64,000 nt of DNA from Acanthochlamys bracteata (taxonomy: Eukaryota; Streptophyta; Magnoliopsida; Pandanales; Velloziaceae), in contig CM034134.1 of assembly GCA_019914995.1 (NCBI GenBank), positions 7,138,463-7,202,462 of the forward strand, given 5' to 3'. Numbering within the stretch: position 1 is the stretch's first letter; each line of letters starts with the position of its first letter. Made by a program: the position numbers and the translations under genes. The notes beneath the pieces were generated by a model. That model did not search any database. It was not told the origin of the DNA and was given only the letters and a program-made list of their open reading frames with translations. Positions 45,528 to 58,572 of this stretch are shown here, piece after piece.

Positions 45528-48515
45528 ATGACTTCTTCTACTTCTGTTACTCCACAATGGAACCCTACTGCCGGAAACAAAATCACTGAACTCCTAAGAT
45601 TCGATTCCTCCTCCTTTAGCATTTCGCATAGCGAAGAGTCCGGTGCGTTCCCTTTCGATACAAGCGGTAGGTTCTCTGAGCTCCCACTGTCCATGCATCC
45701 TACCAGTAAAGCGTCCGTAGAGTCCATGCGGAATTTGTCGAACGAGAGCTTTCCGTTCAGTGCAACTCTGGAATCGGCGGAAAGTTTTCGTGCTCAACAG
45801 GTGGATAAAACTTTCGGTCCACTGATATCTGCAAGACTTCAAGGAGAAGGGCTAGCACTTACTTGGGAAGACTTATGGGTTTTGGCTTCTGATAGAAAAG
45901 GCGGGCAGGTTTCGATACTAAGCGGTCTCACTGGATACGCGAAGTCCGGTGAGGTCTTGGTCATTATGGGACCTTCCGGTTGCGGAAAGTCGACGCTTCT
46001 TGACGCACTAGCAGGTATAAAATCCATGAAAAGACTTGCACGCTATACGATTGCTGCCTAGAACGATGATTATTATTACGCAATCTTTTTCCATTTTAAT
46101 TATTCATGAAAGTTTAATTAATTTGCAGGCAGACTGCATTCAAATGTCAGCCAGTCCGGCGAAATCTTGATCAACGGCCAGAGACAGAAGCTTGCCTTCG
46201 GCACTTCGGTACAAAAATTCATCAAACAAATTATAGATCACAAGAAACAGATTGTTGTACTCAAAAATAAATTTTCAAAATTTTTGTAAAGAAATTGTTA
46301 TTTTTTGGGCAGGCGTATGTGACGCAAGACGACATACTGATGACAACACTAACGGTCCGGGAAGTAATCTACTACTCTGCGCAGCTTCAGCTACCGGATT
46401 CAATGCCTTTACCGGAGAAGAAACAACGTGCAGAGGAAACGATGATCGAAATGGGCCTAAAAGATGCCATGGACACGCGCATAGGCGGGTGGTCGGTAAA
46501 AGGAATAAGCGGCGGGCAACGAAGGCGCGTCAGCATTTGCATTGAGATCCTAACAAGGCCCCAGCTTTTGTTCCTTGACGAACCAACGAGCGGGCTCGAC
46601 AGCGCCGCATCGTTTCATGTTGCTAGTAGACTTGCTGGACTTGCTCGCCGTGAAGGCATGACCGTTGTTGCTTCAATTCACCAACCAAGTGCCGAAGTTT
46701 TTCAACTGTTTGATAGCCTTTGCCTTCTTGCCTATGGCAAGACGGTTTATTTTGGCCCACCAGGCATGGCCCCTGAGGTCAGCCCATTTCTTCATGTGCT
46801 TACTGAATTCGAACAGTTGAATGTGTTCTTAAACATAGCCAAGGATATAAAACTTCCAATTCTGAACGCTTATAATGGCTGCTTATTATCGTTGATAAAA
46901 TAGAAGTTCAAAAGAATTACGACAAATTCTATATGTTTCATACAAATTTATGTTTCTTCTTTTTTTGCAAATTTCAGTTCTTCGCCATTAACGGTTTCCC
47001 TTGTCCAACTTTGATGAATCCTTCCGATCACTACCTTCGGACTATCAACAAAGATTTTGACAAGGTATACTTAACAATTTGGTTGTATCATAAGATTTTA
47101 GCTGCAAAAACTTTACAAGCTTGAATTTACCTTCAGGATTTAGAACTGGACATTGAATCGAAGGGAATAACAACTGCTGAAGCAATCGAAATCCTCGTGA
47201 AGTCCTACAAATCATCTGAAATTTCACTACAAGTATCGAGAATTATCGCAGAAATACGAGAAATGGTAGTCGGGAGACATGGTACTTGCATTCAAGAAAA
47301 ATCGCTTGGCAGCAAATATTTTGAACCATTTTTTTCTTCTTGAAATTGTTTGCAGAGAGGAGCATTACTACGGAAGAGGAAGCATGCAAGCTTCTTAACA
47401 CAGTCGCTTGTTCTTACAAGAAGATCATATGTGAACATGTACAGAGACTTAGGCTACTATTGGCTTCGTTTCGCAGTCTATGTTGCGTTGTGTTTATGCG
47501 TCGGTACGATCTTCTACAATGTCGGACACAGTTTTGGTTCAATTCAGGTAATCCCACAATGAAATTCGCGATCTTTTAGGAAATTTCTATTCAACAAGAA
47601 ATTCATATTTCTAAAGTTGTACGCGATACAGGCAAGGGGTTCAATGCTGATGTTTGTAGCTTCGTTCCTTACATTCATGGCAATTGGTGGCTTTCCTTCC
47701 TTTGTTGAAGATATGAAGGTCTCAGGCTCGCCTTCTTTATGCTGTATATGTAACAACAATTTCTAAACCTGTTTTTTTTCGCTCTGAAGATTTTTGGAAG
47801 AGAAAGACTGAATGGGCACTACGGCGTGCTTCCGTTCATGATAGGAAACACGATCTCTTCCGCTCCTTACCTCGCTCTTATCTCTGTTATACCCGGAGCA
47901 ATTGCCTACTACCTTGTCGGCCTTCAGAAGTCCTTTGACCACTTTGCCTACTTCTGTTTAGTTCTTTTCTCATGCATGATGCTAGTAGAGAGTCTCATGA
48001 TGATTGTTGCAAGTATCGTGCCGGATTTTCTCATGGGAATCATCACAGGAGCCGGAATTCAAGGAGTCATGATCCTCACCGGCGGGTTTTTCCGGCTGCC
48101 AAATGACCTTCCAAAACCATTTTGGAAGTACCCAATGTACTACATTGCATTCCACAAGTATGCATTCCAAGGTTTCTACAAAAACGAGTTCACTGGATTT
48201 ACATTTCCGAATAACCAACTTGTCAGTGCACCAACTATTTCCGGTGAGGAGATACTGAGAAGTACTTGGCAGGTTGAAGATGGGTATTCAAAGTGGATTG
48301 ACTTGGTGATTTTGCTGGGAATGGTTGTTGTTTACAGGGTTATGTTTTTCTGTATTGTCAAGGCTTCGGAGAAACTGAAGCCTGTAGCCAAAGCAATGGT
48401 TGCGAAACTGATACACATCCTTGAGACAGCGCTCAAGCACCAGAAGAAGGACGAATTCGCTGGCAACGAAGGCCATCAAGGGTTTGCTCCACCTGCCCCC
48501 GGGTATGCGCCTTGA
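45528..48515 (+). CDS. ABC transporter G family half-transporter (ABCG11/WBC11 group)
   Basis: Eight exons: 45528-46014, 46129-46208, 46313-46777, 46978-47064, 47137-47265, 47356-47547, 47632-47718 and 47790-48515. They total 2253 bases (750 residues). Order is NBD then TMD, as in half-size ABCG proteins. Walker [10 protein letters not shown] is at residues 148-156, signature ISGGQRRR at 254, Walker [14 protein letters not shown] at 274 and the H-loop in [10 protein letters not shown]. Transmembrane helices run from about 430 to 700, with the G-family motif ERLNGHYG and a [19 protein letters not shown] segment before the extracellular loop. The Ser-rich N-terminus (about 100 residues) is longer than in ABCG11. 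Group members export cutin, wax or suberin precursors or other lipids at the plasma membrane. The substrate here is not known. A fragment of a second copy lies at 60600-60800. TIR elements flank the gene on both sides. Confidence 0.94.
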
Positions 48516-48589
48516 TGGCAAGGGCCATTTGCAAGTGCCCGGGCAACTTTGAATAGAACCCAGGCACTTCTTGGTATTGGAGTTCGCTA

Positions 48590-48850
48590 TGGGTGCGTTT
48601 GAAATTGCTTATAAAATAAAATTTTTCTAAAATAAAAAATATTTTTATTTTTTTTGAAAAATAAATTTTATTTTTTTTACTTTAAAAAAAATAAAAATAT
48701 ACAATAAAAAGATCTCATTATGTAAAATTTTTTTATACTATTTAAAATTTTAAATAAATTTTTTAAATATTTATAAAATATGTATTATAAAATATGAAAT
48801 AGAAAAAAATTAAAAAGCTATTTTTCGTACGCACTATCAAACGCAGCAGT
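48590..48850. mobile_element. Short AT-rich TIR element downstream of ABCG
   Basis: The left end reads GGGTGCGTTTGAAATTGC and the right end, inverted, CTGCGTTTGATAGTGCG. The core is AT-rich. It is of the same type as 45110-45395 and begins 75 bp after the ABCG stop codon, possibly within the 3' UTR. Confidence 0.6.
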
Positions 48851-48910
48851 CAAATGTTATTTGAAGTTCTTAGGTAGAGTTCTACTAGGAGATGAGCTCT
48901 TATGACTTGG

Positions 48911-48920
48911 TATAAATAAA
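48911..48920 (+). promoter_or_regulatory. TATA box before the small signal-peptide ORF
   Basis: TATAAATAAA lies 35-45 bp before the ATG at 48955. That would place a transcription start only a few bases before the ORF. By itself this is weak evidence in AT-rich DNA. Confidence 0.35.
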
Positions 48921-48954
48921 TCCATATATGATGAATTGATCATCAAGAAGAACA

Positions 48955-49074
48955 ATGAAATTATTTTCTTTTGTCTTACTTTTAGCTATATTTATGTTCT
49001 TGACTTTTACATTATCAAAGCGCATCAGAAACCGCCAAAAAAGTAAACTATCATGTTCTTATACAGCACTGTAA
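48955..49074 (+). CDS. Possible 39-residue secreted peptide (hypothetical)
   Basis: An ATG opens a 39-codon frame starting MKLFSFVLLLAIFMFLTFTL, followed by a basic stretch SKRIRNRQKSKL and a single Cys near the end. One basic residue, then 17 hydrophobic residues, then a polar tail is the form of a secretion signal or a membrane anchor. A TATA box precedes it. A possible GT donor ('aaaaaagtaaac', about 49044) could mean the ORF is only a first exon, as in many secreted-peptide genes, with the mature part further on or lost where the Copia element inserted at 49391. I do not recognise a family. It may be chance. Confidence 0.3.
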   Translation: MKLFSFVLLLAIFMFLTFTLSKRIRNRQKSKLSCSYTAL

Positions 49075-49390
49075 TTAATTTCTATACAACATTTCAACGA
49101 ATAAAGGTTCCTGCAGAAATTTGATGAAATCAAAGTGAAGGTTTAACCAAAGTTTGAAAGCACTTAACAAAAAAAATTTCAGAAAATTTTTTTTAATACT
49201 TTTTTAATAAATATTTAAATAAATAAAATTATACATATAATTATTTTATAATATATAACTTATTTATATTTTTTAATTTAAAAAAAATTAAAACTTGGGA
49301 ATGATAAACACTCCCGGTTCATAAAGGTTATTTTTTGTAATTACTTATCTAGTTCCTTTTATACATATCACGCCCAACAACTAACGATAG

Positions 49391-50937
49391 TGTTGAATCT
49401 CGTGTTTCATCAAACTTCTTTGTCTACTTCCACGGATCACAAGAGTCAATGCTTTACTGAACTTTTAACAAGTTATACTAACCAAAAGCAAAGTGTTTCA
49501 TCAAGCACACTTATTTTTAAGAATTTTTTTATGAAAATAACTCTTTACAATCTACTGTACACTTTAATCCCACTAACTGATATGCTAGTCCTGTTATAAA
49601 ATTTTAAAACTTTCTTCAAACTTCAACCGAGCTTCTTTATCAAGTGCACCGAACATTCTAGCACACATTTATAAGAAAATTCAAAAAGCAAGATTAAACA
49701 CAGGATCTATATCAATATAAGTGAATGATCTTAAAGTTTTATATTAAGATGATTAAACTTGTTGCTGAAGATGATGCTCAGTAAATAATTAGCAGCAAAT
49801 GACTTTCTTTATTTGAAAAATTGAGTCAATGTAATGCAAGTTTATTTTTTATTTTTTTGTTCGATGTCTTTCCTGTCTCTGTTCTTCAGCTTCTCAGCTT
49901 TTTACAATGTCTTCTGTTTTTGCAGGCCCATTGGAGAAATATTTCTGTTGGTGTCTCTATATAATGACAAATTTTCAAGATAGAGATGAAGATTTTGTTT
50001 AGTAGTCAATTAGCTGTTACCCGATTTTTTTTACTAATCTAGTGCAAGTCTTTCCTCGTCATTAAATGCAATGATGAAAGCAATTTGAAACTCTCGCCTG
50101 CAATCCTAAATTGTTTTTAACTGAGTTGGTTTTTTCAAATTTCTCCAGCTGAATTGGCTTCTCTTAGTTTGTTGTTTCTCTGTTATGTTGATTGTTTTAA
50201 ATGAGATGGACTCTAATAGCTTGACTCTACTTTTGAAGCATTTCTATATTATTAGAGACATGATTTTGATAATCCTTTGCACTATATTTTTTGTCTTCTA
50301 TTATTATAATTTTTCATAATTCATGATATGAACTTGTAGCTAATATGTTCCTCAGTAAGTCTTTAAGATTATGCTTCAAATGGATGACGAATTCTTGATT
50401 GAATTACATCTAAAAAGTTGTTCCAGCAATATCTGAATGTGCTCCTTGTTTACTAAACTTTCATCTATCATTTCACGATTTTTGTAAGCTTATGTTGATC
50501 GTCATATGATATGTTATTCGGTCAATCTTATAATGTGTGCATGTTGGTTTATATCTAATAAAAAGTTGAAGCTCAAATGGAATCGGCATCATACTTGAAA
50601 CTAATTCTGAAGAGTGAACGATTATCATAATTTTTGGATTTTTTTTTGTTCAGCGAGTATCAGTGAAGTAGTCGGTTATCGAGTCCTCTATTCTCTGCTT
50701 CTCTACTTGTGATGCTCTGTTTCTATATCTAGGGAATTTCGCATATAGATAGTAAGCAAGTAGCTAGCTGTTTGTAAATAAAGAGTCTCCTTATGCTATA
50801 ATTTGCTTGTCTCTTAGGTGAAGGATAAATCTTGTTTGTAAATTCCTGCAGAACTTTCAAATCATTAGTTCACCATAATTCATACATTATAATTCTTTAT
50901 CATTATTATCATCAAAATCAACTTTGGAGTTCTAACA
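49391..50937 (-). repeat. 3' LTR of the Copia element
   Basis: It begins TGTTGAATCTCGTG and ends GGAGTTCTAACA on the plus strand, matching the LTR at 56955-58498 along its length. The polypurine tract follows directly at 50938-50950. The small open frame at 49390-49599 lies inside the LTR and is not a gene. Confidence 0.75.
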
Positions 50938-53879
50938 ATCTCTCCCTTTTGATGATGACAAAATAATTAAGAATTATTTGTTTATGATTCTAATTAAACA
51001 CAAAGTAATAACTCTCAATCAATGAAATACTTATTAGAGATACTCTTTTATTTTCTGTAAGCATATCACCTGCACATAATAAATCCTCTATTTCTCCTCC
51101 TTTTGTCATCACAAGAAGAATGAAATAAGGTTGTCCAATATTAATAGTTATGAAGTATAAAGTAATTTCGAATCATTTTCATTAAAGCTTAACAAATTTA
51201 TCTTATAATTTTGAGTTGAACTTTACCAATAAAATAGTATTACCTCTACATGACTGATGTTTGATAGTTAGGAGTCGCTTCTTATTGCTGTGGTTTGATA
51301 TGCATTTTAGATTTATGTTCTATTAGCCGTAGAGTCAGCTATTCGAATGCTGTGTGTATGATAGAGGCATTTTATTTTTATTCATGCCAGCATTTTTTCC
51401 TTTCATCGTTGATTCTTGCATCAACAGATTATACCTTTCTCGACAAAAAATTAGCTTCATCAAGTGCAGCAAGCATCATCAAAATTTATAAAATAAAATT
51501 TCAAATAGAATTCTCAACGCCATTACAGAAAATATTTAGAACTTTGTAAATTATCAAAACCAATTTGGTAAGATCATTGCTTAGCATATAAAACACATGA
51601 TTGCTTAGCATACGGTTATAATAATTTGCATATATTAGGTTGCATCAATAACTATGAAGAGAATCGAATCAAGCCTAACTCATAATAATAGTTTTACCTC
51701 TATGAGGTAATTTGATATTTCAACTAATATTTTTTGTAGTGACTCTTTTGGTTGCACTGATAAATATTCTTTCACTAAATTGTGCAAATTATTTTCAATT
51801 ACTTCTTCTTGTAAAGAATGATACTTTGTTAGTAGCAAGAAGAGCGATGCATGTCTGTCTTGTATTTTATCATATATTTTGCACAAAATTTGTTAGTTCA
51901 TAAGGATAATATTTTTTATAAATCATAATTCTTACTGTCAAGACCATATGTTTTCTCCCCCTTAGTAAGTACCCTCTTCTATAAGGACTATGTTCTCTTT
52001 CTTTTGTTGTTGAAGCACTTATCAACTTTCTTTTTATTGTAGAAGTTTCTTTAGTAACAGTAGTTGATTTGAGTAATATGCTTCGCTTTTAGTTTAGTGG
52101 AGAATATCTTTCCTGTAGTTGTTGGCCGTAATAGTGTATGCTCCCCTTTTAAAATCTGATCAAGTATTGTGCTCTTACATTGATTGATTAACTAAAATAT
52201 TTTCCTCAAGTATTGTGCTATTATATTGATTAACTAAAATCTGCAAAATATATGTTTCTACAATATATAATCAAGAATAGTTAGTGGAATTTCTGTACAG
52301 CAAGTAGATGATGGAATCTAGTGTATCAATGGTGTATAGAGATTCCTACATAAGGAGATATTGGCATAGGGCATTTTCAGTTCTAAAATAAGCATTTTTT
52401 CAATAAATATTCTTCATATCTACATTCTCTTTTTTAATATGTAATCAATTATTAAACATTTTCTTTGCACGAAGACAAGAGCCGTCAAGTATGGCATTAA
52501 CAAAAGTTCCTACAAAAGATGTCGAATATGGCATTGATAAAATAATTTTTTGCGCCCAAAGGGCATTAGCTTTCAAAGTTTTCTCATAAGCAGTTAATGT
52601 ATGGCATTCAGCAATTGATGTTGTAATTTAGTAAGATAAGAATGCATAATCTTTGTTTAGCATACATATTGTAGATCCTGCAATGAAATTCATTAGTTCT
52701 AATAGAATATATCTTTTATAAAACATGTTTTTCTTTCTTTCACTTTGACTTAAAAGGCTTCTCCCTTTGATGTGTTTTCTTTTCTTAGTGATTTACCATT
52801 TGATAGTCAGCATCCTCCACATGAATAATTATGCATTAGCATATGTATTTTTATCAAAATTAATTTTCAATATCATTTGCATAATTAGCAGAATATCAGT
52901 ATTGATTATTAATAAATAATTTTGATGAAATATAAATAGTAAGATAAAAAAGTGAGTTAATCATACCTTTGGATAGCCTACAATGTATTGTCGTACTTGT
53001 TTGTTAACTTACTCATGCAATGTTTTGCTTGTTTTTTTCTTTGAATAACTTATTTCTTTCTTGGTCAGAAAGTATTTTGAATGATTTTGACGCATGGTGA
53101 ATACCTCTCATTTTGCTATGTACTCTTTCTTCACTTTGCTGATTACATTGAATTTTATTCCCTTTAGCTTATCAAAATCATCCAGCAAAATAATTTTAAA
53201 AACTTTTTCCTGCAAGGAGATGTTAGAGTTTCACAGAATTCACAAGATTTTATCATTATCTTTATATGACATTATATGATTTGTTTCACAGATTAAGTTA
53301 TACATAACAAACAAAGCAGAATGCATCAATAAATTAAAATCTCAACAAAATTTTCAACAATTTTCATCATTGTAGATAATATTTTCAGAAATTAACAGTT
53401 TTATTTAATAATTGAAAACTTCATTTTTCCAATTACTCGAGGACAACAAAGAGAGTTATGCAAGACTCAATTTCACACTTCAACAAGTATTTAAAACCAT
53501 ATGAGATAACATTTATAACTCATTTAAAAACAAAACTCTCAAATAGATATATTTTTCAAAAATAGTAAATTCAAAGAAAGTTTATATTAGCAAATAAAGT
53601 ATGTTTGCAAAATCATTTTACAATATTTAAATTTGCTTTGAAAATTCTATACACAATTCAGAAGCAATTATGCATCAAGGATAAAGAGCCATGAGATCTT
53701 ACAAATATCAAAATTAATATAAAGAAGATATACTTATCTCTTGATTGAAATATAATTTTTATCTCTTGAAATATAATTTACCTATTGATGGCTTCTTGAG
53801 GAGATCCCTAGACCCACATTTGAATATAAGTGATTCAATTTGGAAAGGCTTCTTGCATTTCAAAAATTTCAAGATAGAG

Positions 53880-54300
53880 TTGTCCATCCATTATTTAGAT
53901 TCCAGCTAGCTATTCTTCTGATTCATGTACCTTTATTTACTATCCTTAACTGAATTTGTAAAACAACTGAATTGTTTCTCGTCCTATAGTTAATCTTATC
54001 AAATAAAATAAAAAATGATACATCAACAATTAAAGTTCTTGAAAAAATATATGCTTTACGTGTTGTTGAATAATCAAGGAATTTCTTTATAGCATATAAC
54101 ACGAAATTTGCTCTTTGGCAAAGATTTGGAAATATTTTCAATACATCATTTTTATTAGCAAGATAGAAAAGTGAATAAAATCATAGTAATCATTAATCAT
54201 TACAAGATGAAAGTGCTCACTTTTCAATCTTGCAACTCTAGATGGATCAAGTAGGTTCACATGGAATTATTGGAATGACTTACATTGATTTGAATAAACA
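53880..54300 (-). pseudogene. Copia integrase remnant
   Basis: Minus-strand translation across 54110-54250 gives HLVMINDYYDFIHFLSC followed by ENISKSLPKS. That resembles the Copia integrase catalytic-core line (VIVDDYSRFTWVYFLK...). Several stops and frameshifts separate the pieces. It lies between gag and the 3' LTR, as expected for the Copia order gag-int-RT. Confidence 0.45.
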
Positions 54301-55378
54301 ACTTAGTAATTTAAACTTTCACGAAGGCATCTATAAAGGTTTTCAGGTCTGTTCTTCACTTCGCCTTGATCTTTGACTAAGTTGAGTTTTGAAGACACGA
54401 GAAAAATTTTGCAATTTAGTATCCAAACCTCTACACCGTATCTATCTATTTTTCTGCAGACTTTTAACTAGACAGAAAATCATCAATCTAATATCTATGT
54501 GTTAACTTTCCTCTTGTAGCGAAGTGCTTCTATTCAGATGCAATGTTGTTGATAATATTTTCATCCTTTTTGAAGCATAGATCAATCATCAAAACTCGCA
54601 AACTTTCAATGTTTATACATCTTGGACAACAGCGCTATCATAGATTACACCTTTTTTTTTGTTTGTATTTCTCCTACAATTGTTAGTAGCATATATATAC
54701 TAGGCAGAAGTTCTAAAGCTTCATGCATACTCACATTTATATTCATAAAAAGAAAATTTTGCGAAGCCTAAGATTCTTACCATTTCAATATCACGGATGG
54801 ATTGTAATTAGTTTTATAGTGATTGAATTCATTTTATGAAATTGTCTTTACATCAAATGCCCAGAATTTTTTAGTTTAGAAAAAATCTTAATAAATCAAT
54901 ATTTATGAAACATCATTCAGCGATCAGTCAATAAATTTATTCATGATGGATTCGTTTGCCACAATTTAATTATTTTGTGTTCAAAAGGACAATATTCAAA
55001 ATTTAATTTTAAGAAATATTCAAGCATGTTTTCATAAACAATTATGAAATATAAGATATAATTCAAACAAAATGATAAGTGACAAAGCTTAAGTAAAAAT
55101 TTCAATATGAATTTTAACAATGAGTTTCATTTGAATTCAAATGCTAAAAATCATCAAAATCATTAAAAGATTTGATCACTTATCTTCACGCTATACAATT
55201 TCTCCAACAAAAATTTATCTTTATGACACCCAAAATTTTTTAGATTTTAAAGTGTTGGTAATCTTGAGAGTTTCTTTTGTCATCCACATCTTTTTATTTA
55301 TACCTTGATTATTCTTGAATTCGAATAATGAGTCACATATTCATCATTGCTAGCAATATAGGGGGTGGATAGATTACC

Positions 55379-56900
55379 TTACAAAATAATAGATTGTTTA
55401 GTAGTAATGTATCTAGTACTTGTTCTAAAGAAATTTTCACTTACCTCTTTCAGAAGACAGTCGCTCTTGGGAATCCACAATATTTTTATTTTATTTTTAT
55501 ATTTTAAACCAACAAGAGCTATCTTGTGATCCTTTCTACCACAAGAGAAACACTTAATAAAAGGAGTAGAAGAGTGTACCTTATATGTTTTGTACTTATT
55601 GGAGAATGCAATACTTGTAGTTCTAAAGTTCTGCTTACCATTGATTAGGTTCACAGAAAGATTCTTAGTAGTTGGCATGAACTCAATACCTTCCTTTCTG
55701 GATGCACCCTTCGGTGAGCAAAGCATAGCATCCAATTTGTTTTTACTTTTAACAAATTTTGCTAGAAAAATATGCGGATCAATATTTTTGGCAGCCAACT
55801 TTTTCGCCTCATTTCTCAGCAATAAGTATTCAGTAGCATATGATTAACATTCCACATGTGATTTGATGTTATGTACTTTTAGCTTTCTGATCTTCTCATT
55901 TAGATTTACAGAATTAGAAAAATTAACAATCTCAGAGCTATCCAAGCACTTACCAGTAGCATAGTCTTTCAACTTGGTACAAAGTTTCTCATTTGCCTAA
56001 AAAAATTGTCTGTTTTCAGCACGTAATCCATATATTTCTGCACTTATTTGGTTAGTATGCAAAGCCTTTTTTTGGCTTGCTTAGTCAACAAATCATTCTT
56101 TTCGTCGTATTCACGCATGCAATTTTTCATAATTTTTATTATGCTTTTCACATGCATGTATTTAGCATATAATTGATAAAAAATTTCTTACAAATCTTCA
56201 TATGAGTCATAAAATTCAGATGAGCTTACCTCACATTAGATTGTTCATTATTGGCCATTAGATATAAGCTCATCTCTTCTTGATAAATGGTTTTGATTTT
56301 GCTCTTTTTAAATAAGGAAGAATTTTTATTACTTTGTTTGGGATTTGCTCTCTTTGGAGGCTAGTTCTTACATTTTTTTCTTTTGGTTCTTTCTCAAGAA
56401 ATGCCTACATTTTATAGTTATCAAAATAGCATTATGTTTTTCTTAGAGGAAGGGGTAATTACCTCATTTTGGCATTCGTGAATGACCATCAAGCGCAGAT
56501 TATCTTTTTTTTATGATTTAGTATTGCTTCACTTTTATTTGATGATATTTCACCTTCATTGCATTAGCTACTCTCAGATTTGTCTTCATATATCATTTTT
56601 AACTTCAGCCAAACTTCTTTTGCTATGGAATGGAAATATATTTGATTAAATTGTTTAAAATTTAAAGCACGATATAATAATTCCAAGGCATAATAATTTA
56701 AAAAAGAAAAGTTGTTATTTTCTAAAATTTGTATTGTAGCTTTATCTGTATTTTTGATGATCTTCCGTCAAAAATAATTTTGTGCCTTTAAGAATACAAT
56801 CATTTTCATCTTCTAATATTTGTAATTATTTCTATCAAAAGCTAGAAGACAATCTAGTGATCTTCCTTCCTTTCCAATGAAATTTGAGCTTGTTATAAGA
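55379..56900 (-). pseudogene. Copia gag remnant
   Basis: Minus-strand pieces read FHSIAKEVWLKLKMIYED (about 56580-56640), typical of the gag/UBN2 domain, and further on LAAKNIDPHIFLAKFVKSKN with a zinc-knuckle remnant CFSCGRKDHKIALV (about 55520-55560). The last Cys of the CX2CX4HX4C knuckle is replaced by Val. Stops and frameshifts interrupt it. Confidence 0.6.
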
Positions 56901-56940
56901 TCTTTTCCTCTAGACTATTAAACTTTTAATTTGGAGGCCT

Positions 56941-58498
56941 ATTCTCATACCACTTGTTGAATCTCATGGTTCGCCAAACTTTTTTGCCTACGTCTACGGA
57001 TGCTATATCAGAGCCAAAGCTTCACTAAACTTTTAACAAACTACACTCACAAAGAGCAAAGTGCTTCACCAAGCACACTTGCTTTTAAGGGTTTTTTCAC
57101 AAAGACAATCACTCACAGCTTATTAGACAGCCTAGTTTCACTGGTTGACATGCTAGTTCTGTTACAAAGTTTAAAAACTTTTACCAAGTTTCAACCATGC
57201 TTCTTTAGCAAGTGCACTGAGCACTCTAGCACACGTTTATAAGAAAATTCAAAAAGCAAGGTTAAGCACAAGATGTATGTCAATGTAAGTGAATGATATT
57301 AAAGTTTTCTGTTGAGATGATCAAACTTATTGCTGAAGATGATGCTCAGTAGGTAATTGACGGCAAGAGGGGTTTCTTCGTTTGAGAAATTGAGTCGATG
57401 TAGTGCAAATTTATTTTTGAATTTTTTGCTCGATGTCTCCCCTGTCTCTGTTTTTCAACTTCTCAGCTTTTTATAATGTCTTCTATTTTTGCAGATAGCT
57501 AGTTTTTTCTATTGGAAAAATATTTCCGTTGGTGTCTCTATGATCAGCTGCTTCACACTTTCTTTTGGCTAATCTAGTGCAAGTCTTTCATCGGCATCAA
57601 ATATAATTATGAAAGCAATTTGAAACTCCCGCTTGCAATCCTAAATTGTTTCAGCTGAATTGTCTTTCTCGAATTTCTCCAACTGAGTTGGCTTTCGTTG
57701 GTTTGTTGCTTCTCTGTTGAGTTGACTGCTTTAAATGAGATTAGCTTGACTATGCTTTGTTGAAGCATTTTCATATTGTCAGAAAGATATGATCTGATAA
57801 TATTTTGCACTGTATTTTTTGTCTTCTCTTGTTGTGATTTTTTATGATTCTTAATATGAATTTGTAGCTAATATATTCCTCAGTAAATCTCAAGATTTTG
57901 CTTCAAATAGATGACGAATTTTTTATTGAATTATATCTGAAAAGTTTTTTAGCAAAATGTTTGAATGTGCTCCTTGTTTACTAAACGTTTATCTACCATT
58001 TCACGATATTTCTAAACTTTTGTTAAACATCATTTGATGTGTTATTCAGTCAATCTTATAGTATGTATATTGATTTATCTCTAATGAAAAATTAAAGCTT
58101 AAATAAAATCGGCATTATACTTGAAATTACTTCTGAAGAATGAACAATTATCATGATATCGAATTCTTTTCTGATCAACGAGTAGCAGCAAAGTAGCCGG
58201 CTAACGAATCCTCTGTTCTCTGCTCTTCTATATTTGCGATGTTAGTACTCAAAAAGTTTCGCATATAGATAGCAAGTAAAAGACTTACTATTAAGTGGTT
58301 CTCTGTAAACAAAAAATCTTCTGTTAAGTGATTGTCTGTAAATAAAAAATCTACTTATGCTATAGCTTATCTGCTAAGTAAAAAATAAATTTTAATTATA
58401 AAATTTTTAAAACTTAATTCAAATTATTAGTTCATATTAATTCATAAATTAAAATTTTTAATTATTATTATCATCAAAATTAATATGGAGTTCCAACA
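56941..58498 (-). repeat. 5' LTR and primer-binding site of the Copia element
   Basis: The LTR is 56955-58498. On the minus strand the LTR end CAACA is followed by AG and then the primer site TGGTATGAGAAT (plus 56941-56952), two to three changes from TGGTATCAGAGC. The small open frames inside are LTR sequence. Confidence 0.75.
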
Positions 58499-58572
58499 TA
58501 AAGGAACGTTGTAGAATTAGAACATGATACTTCAAGTAGCTAAAAATCCTTTAGAAGAAACTGGAAAGTACT

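Larger units (their letters stand above)
49391..58498 (-). mobile_element. Old Copia-type LTR retrotransposon, minus strand
   Basis: Two LTRs of about 1.55 kb (49391-50937 and 56955-58498) both start TGTTGAATCTC and end AGTTC-AACA on the plus strand. By eye they agree at about four bases in five. Read on the minus strand, the 5' LTR (56955-58498) is followed after AG by TGGTATGAGAAT, a decayed methionine-tRNA primer site. AAAAGGGAGAGAT (50938-50950) is the polypurine tract before the 3' LTR. Remnants of gag and integrase lie in the right order inside. I could not find matching 5-bp target duplications (GATAG versus TAAAG). The interior is shredded by stops, so it is non-functional. Confidence 0.8.

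Noticed and set aside
56000-56950. Possible intact retroelement polyprotein
   Set aside because: Only short gag pieces separated by stops and frameshifts are present, so the element is dead.
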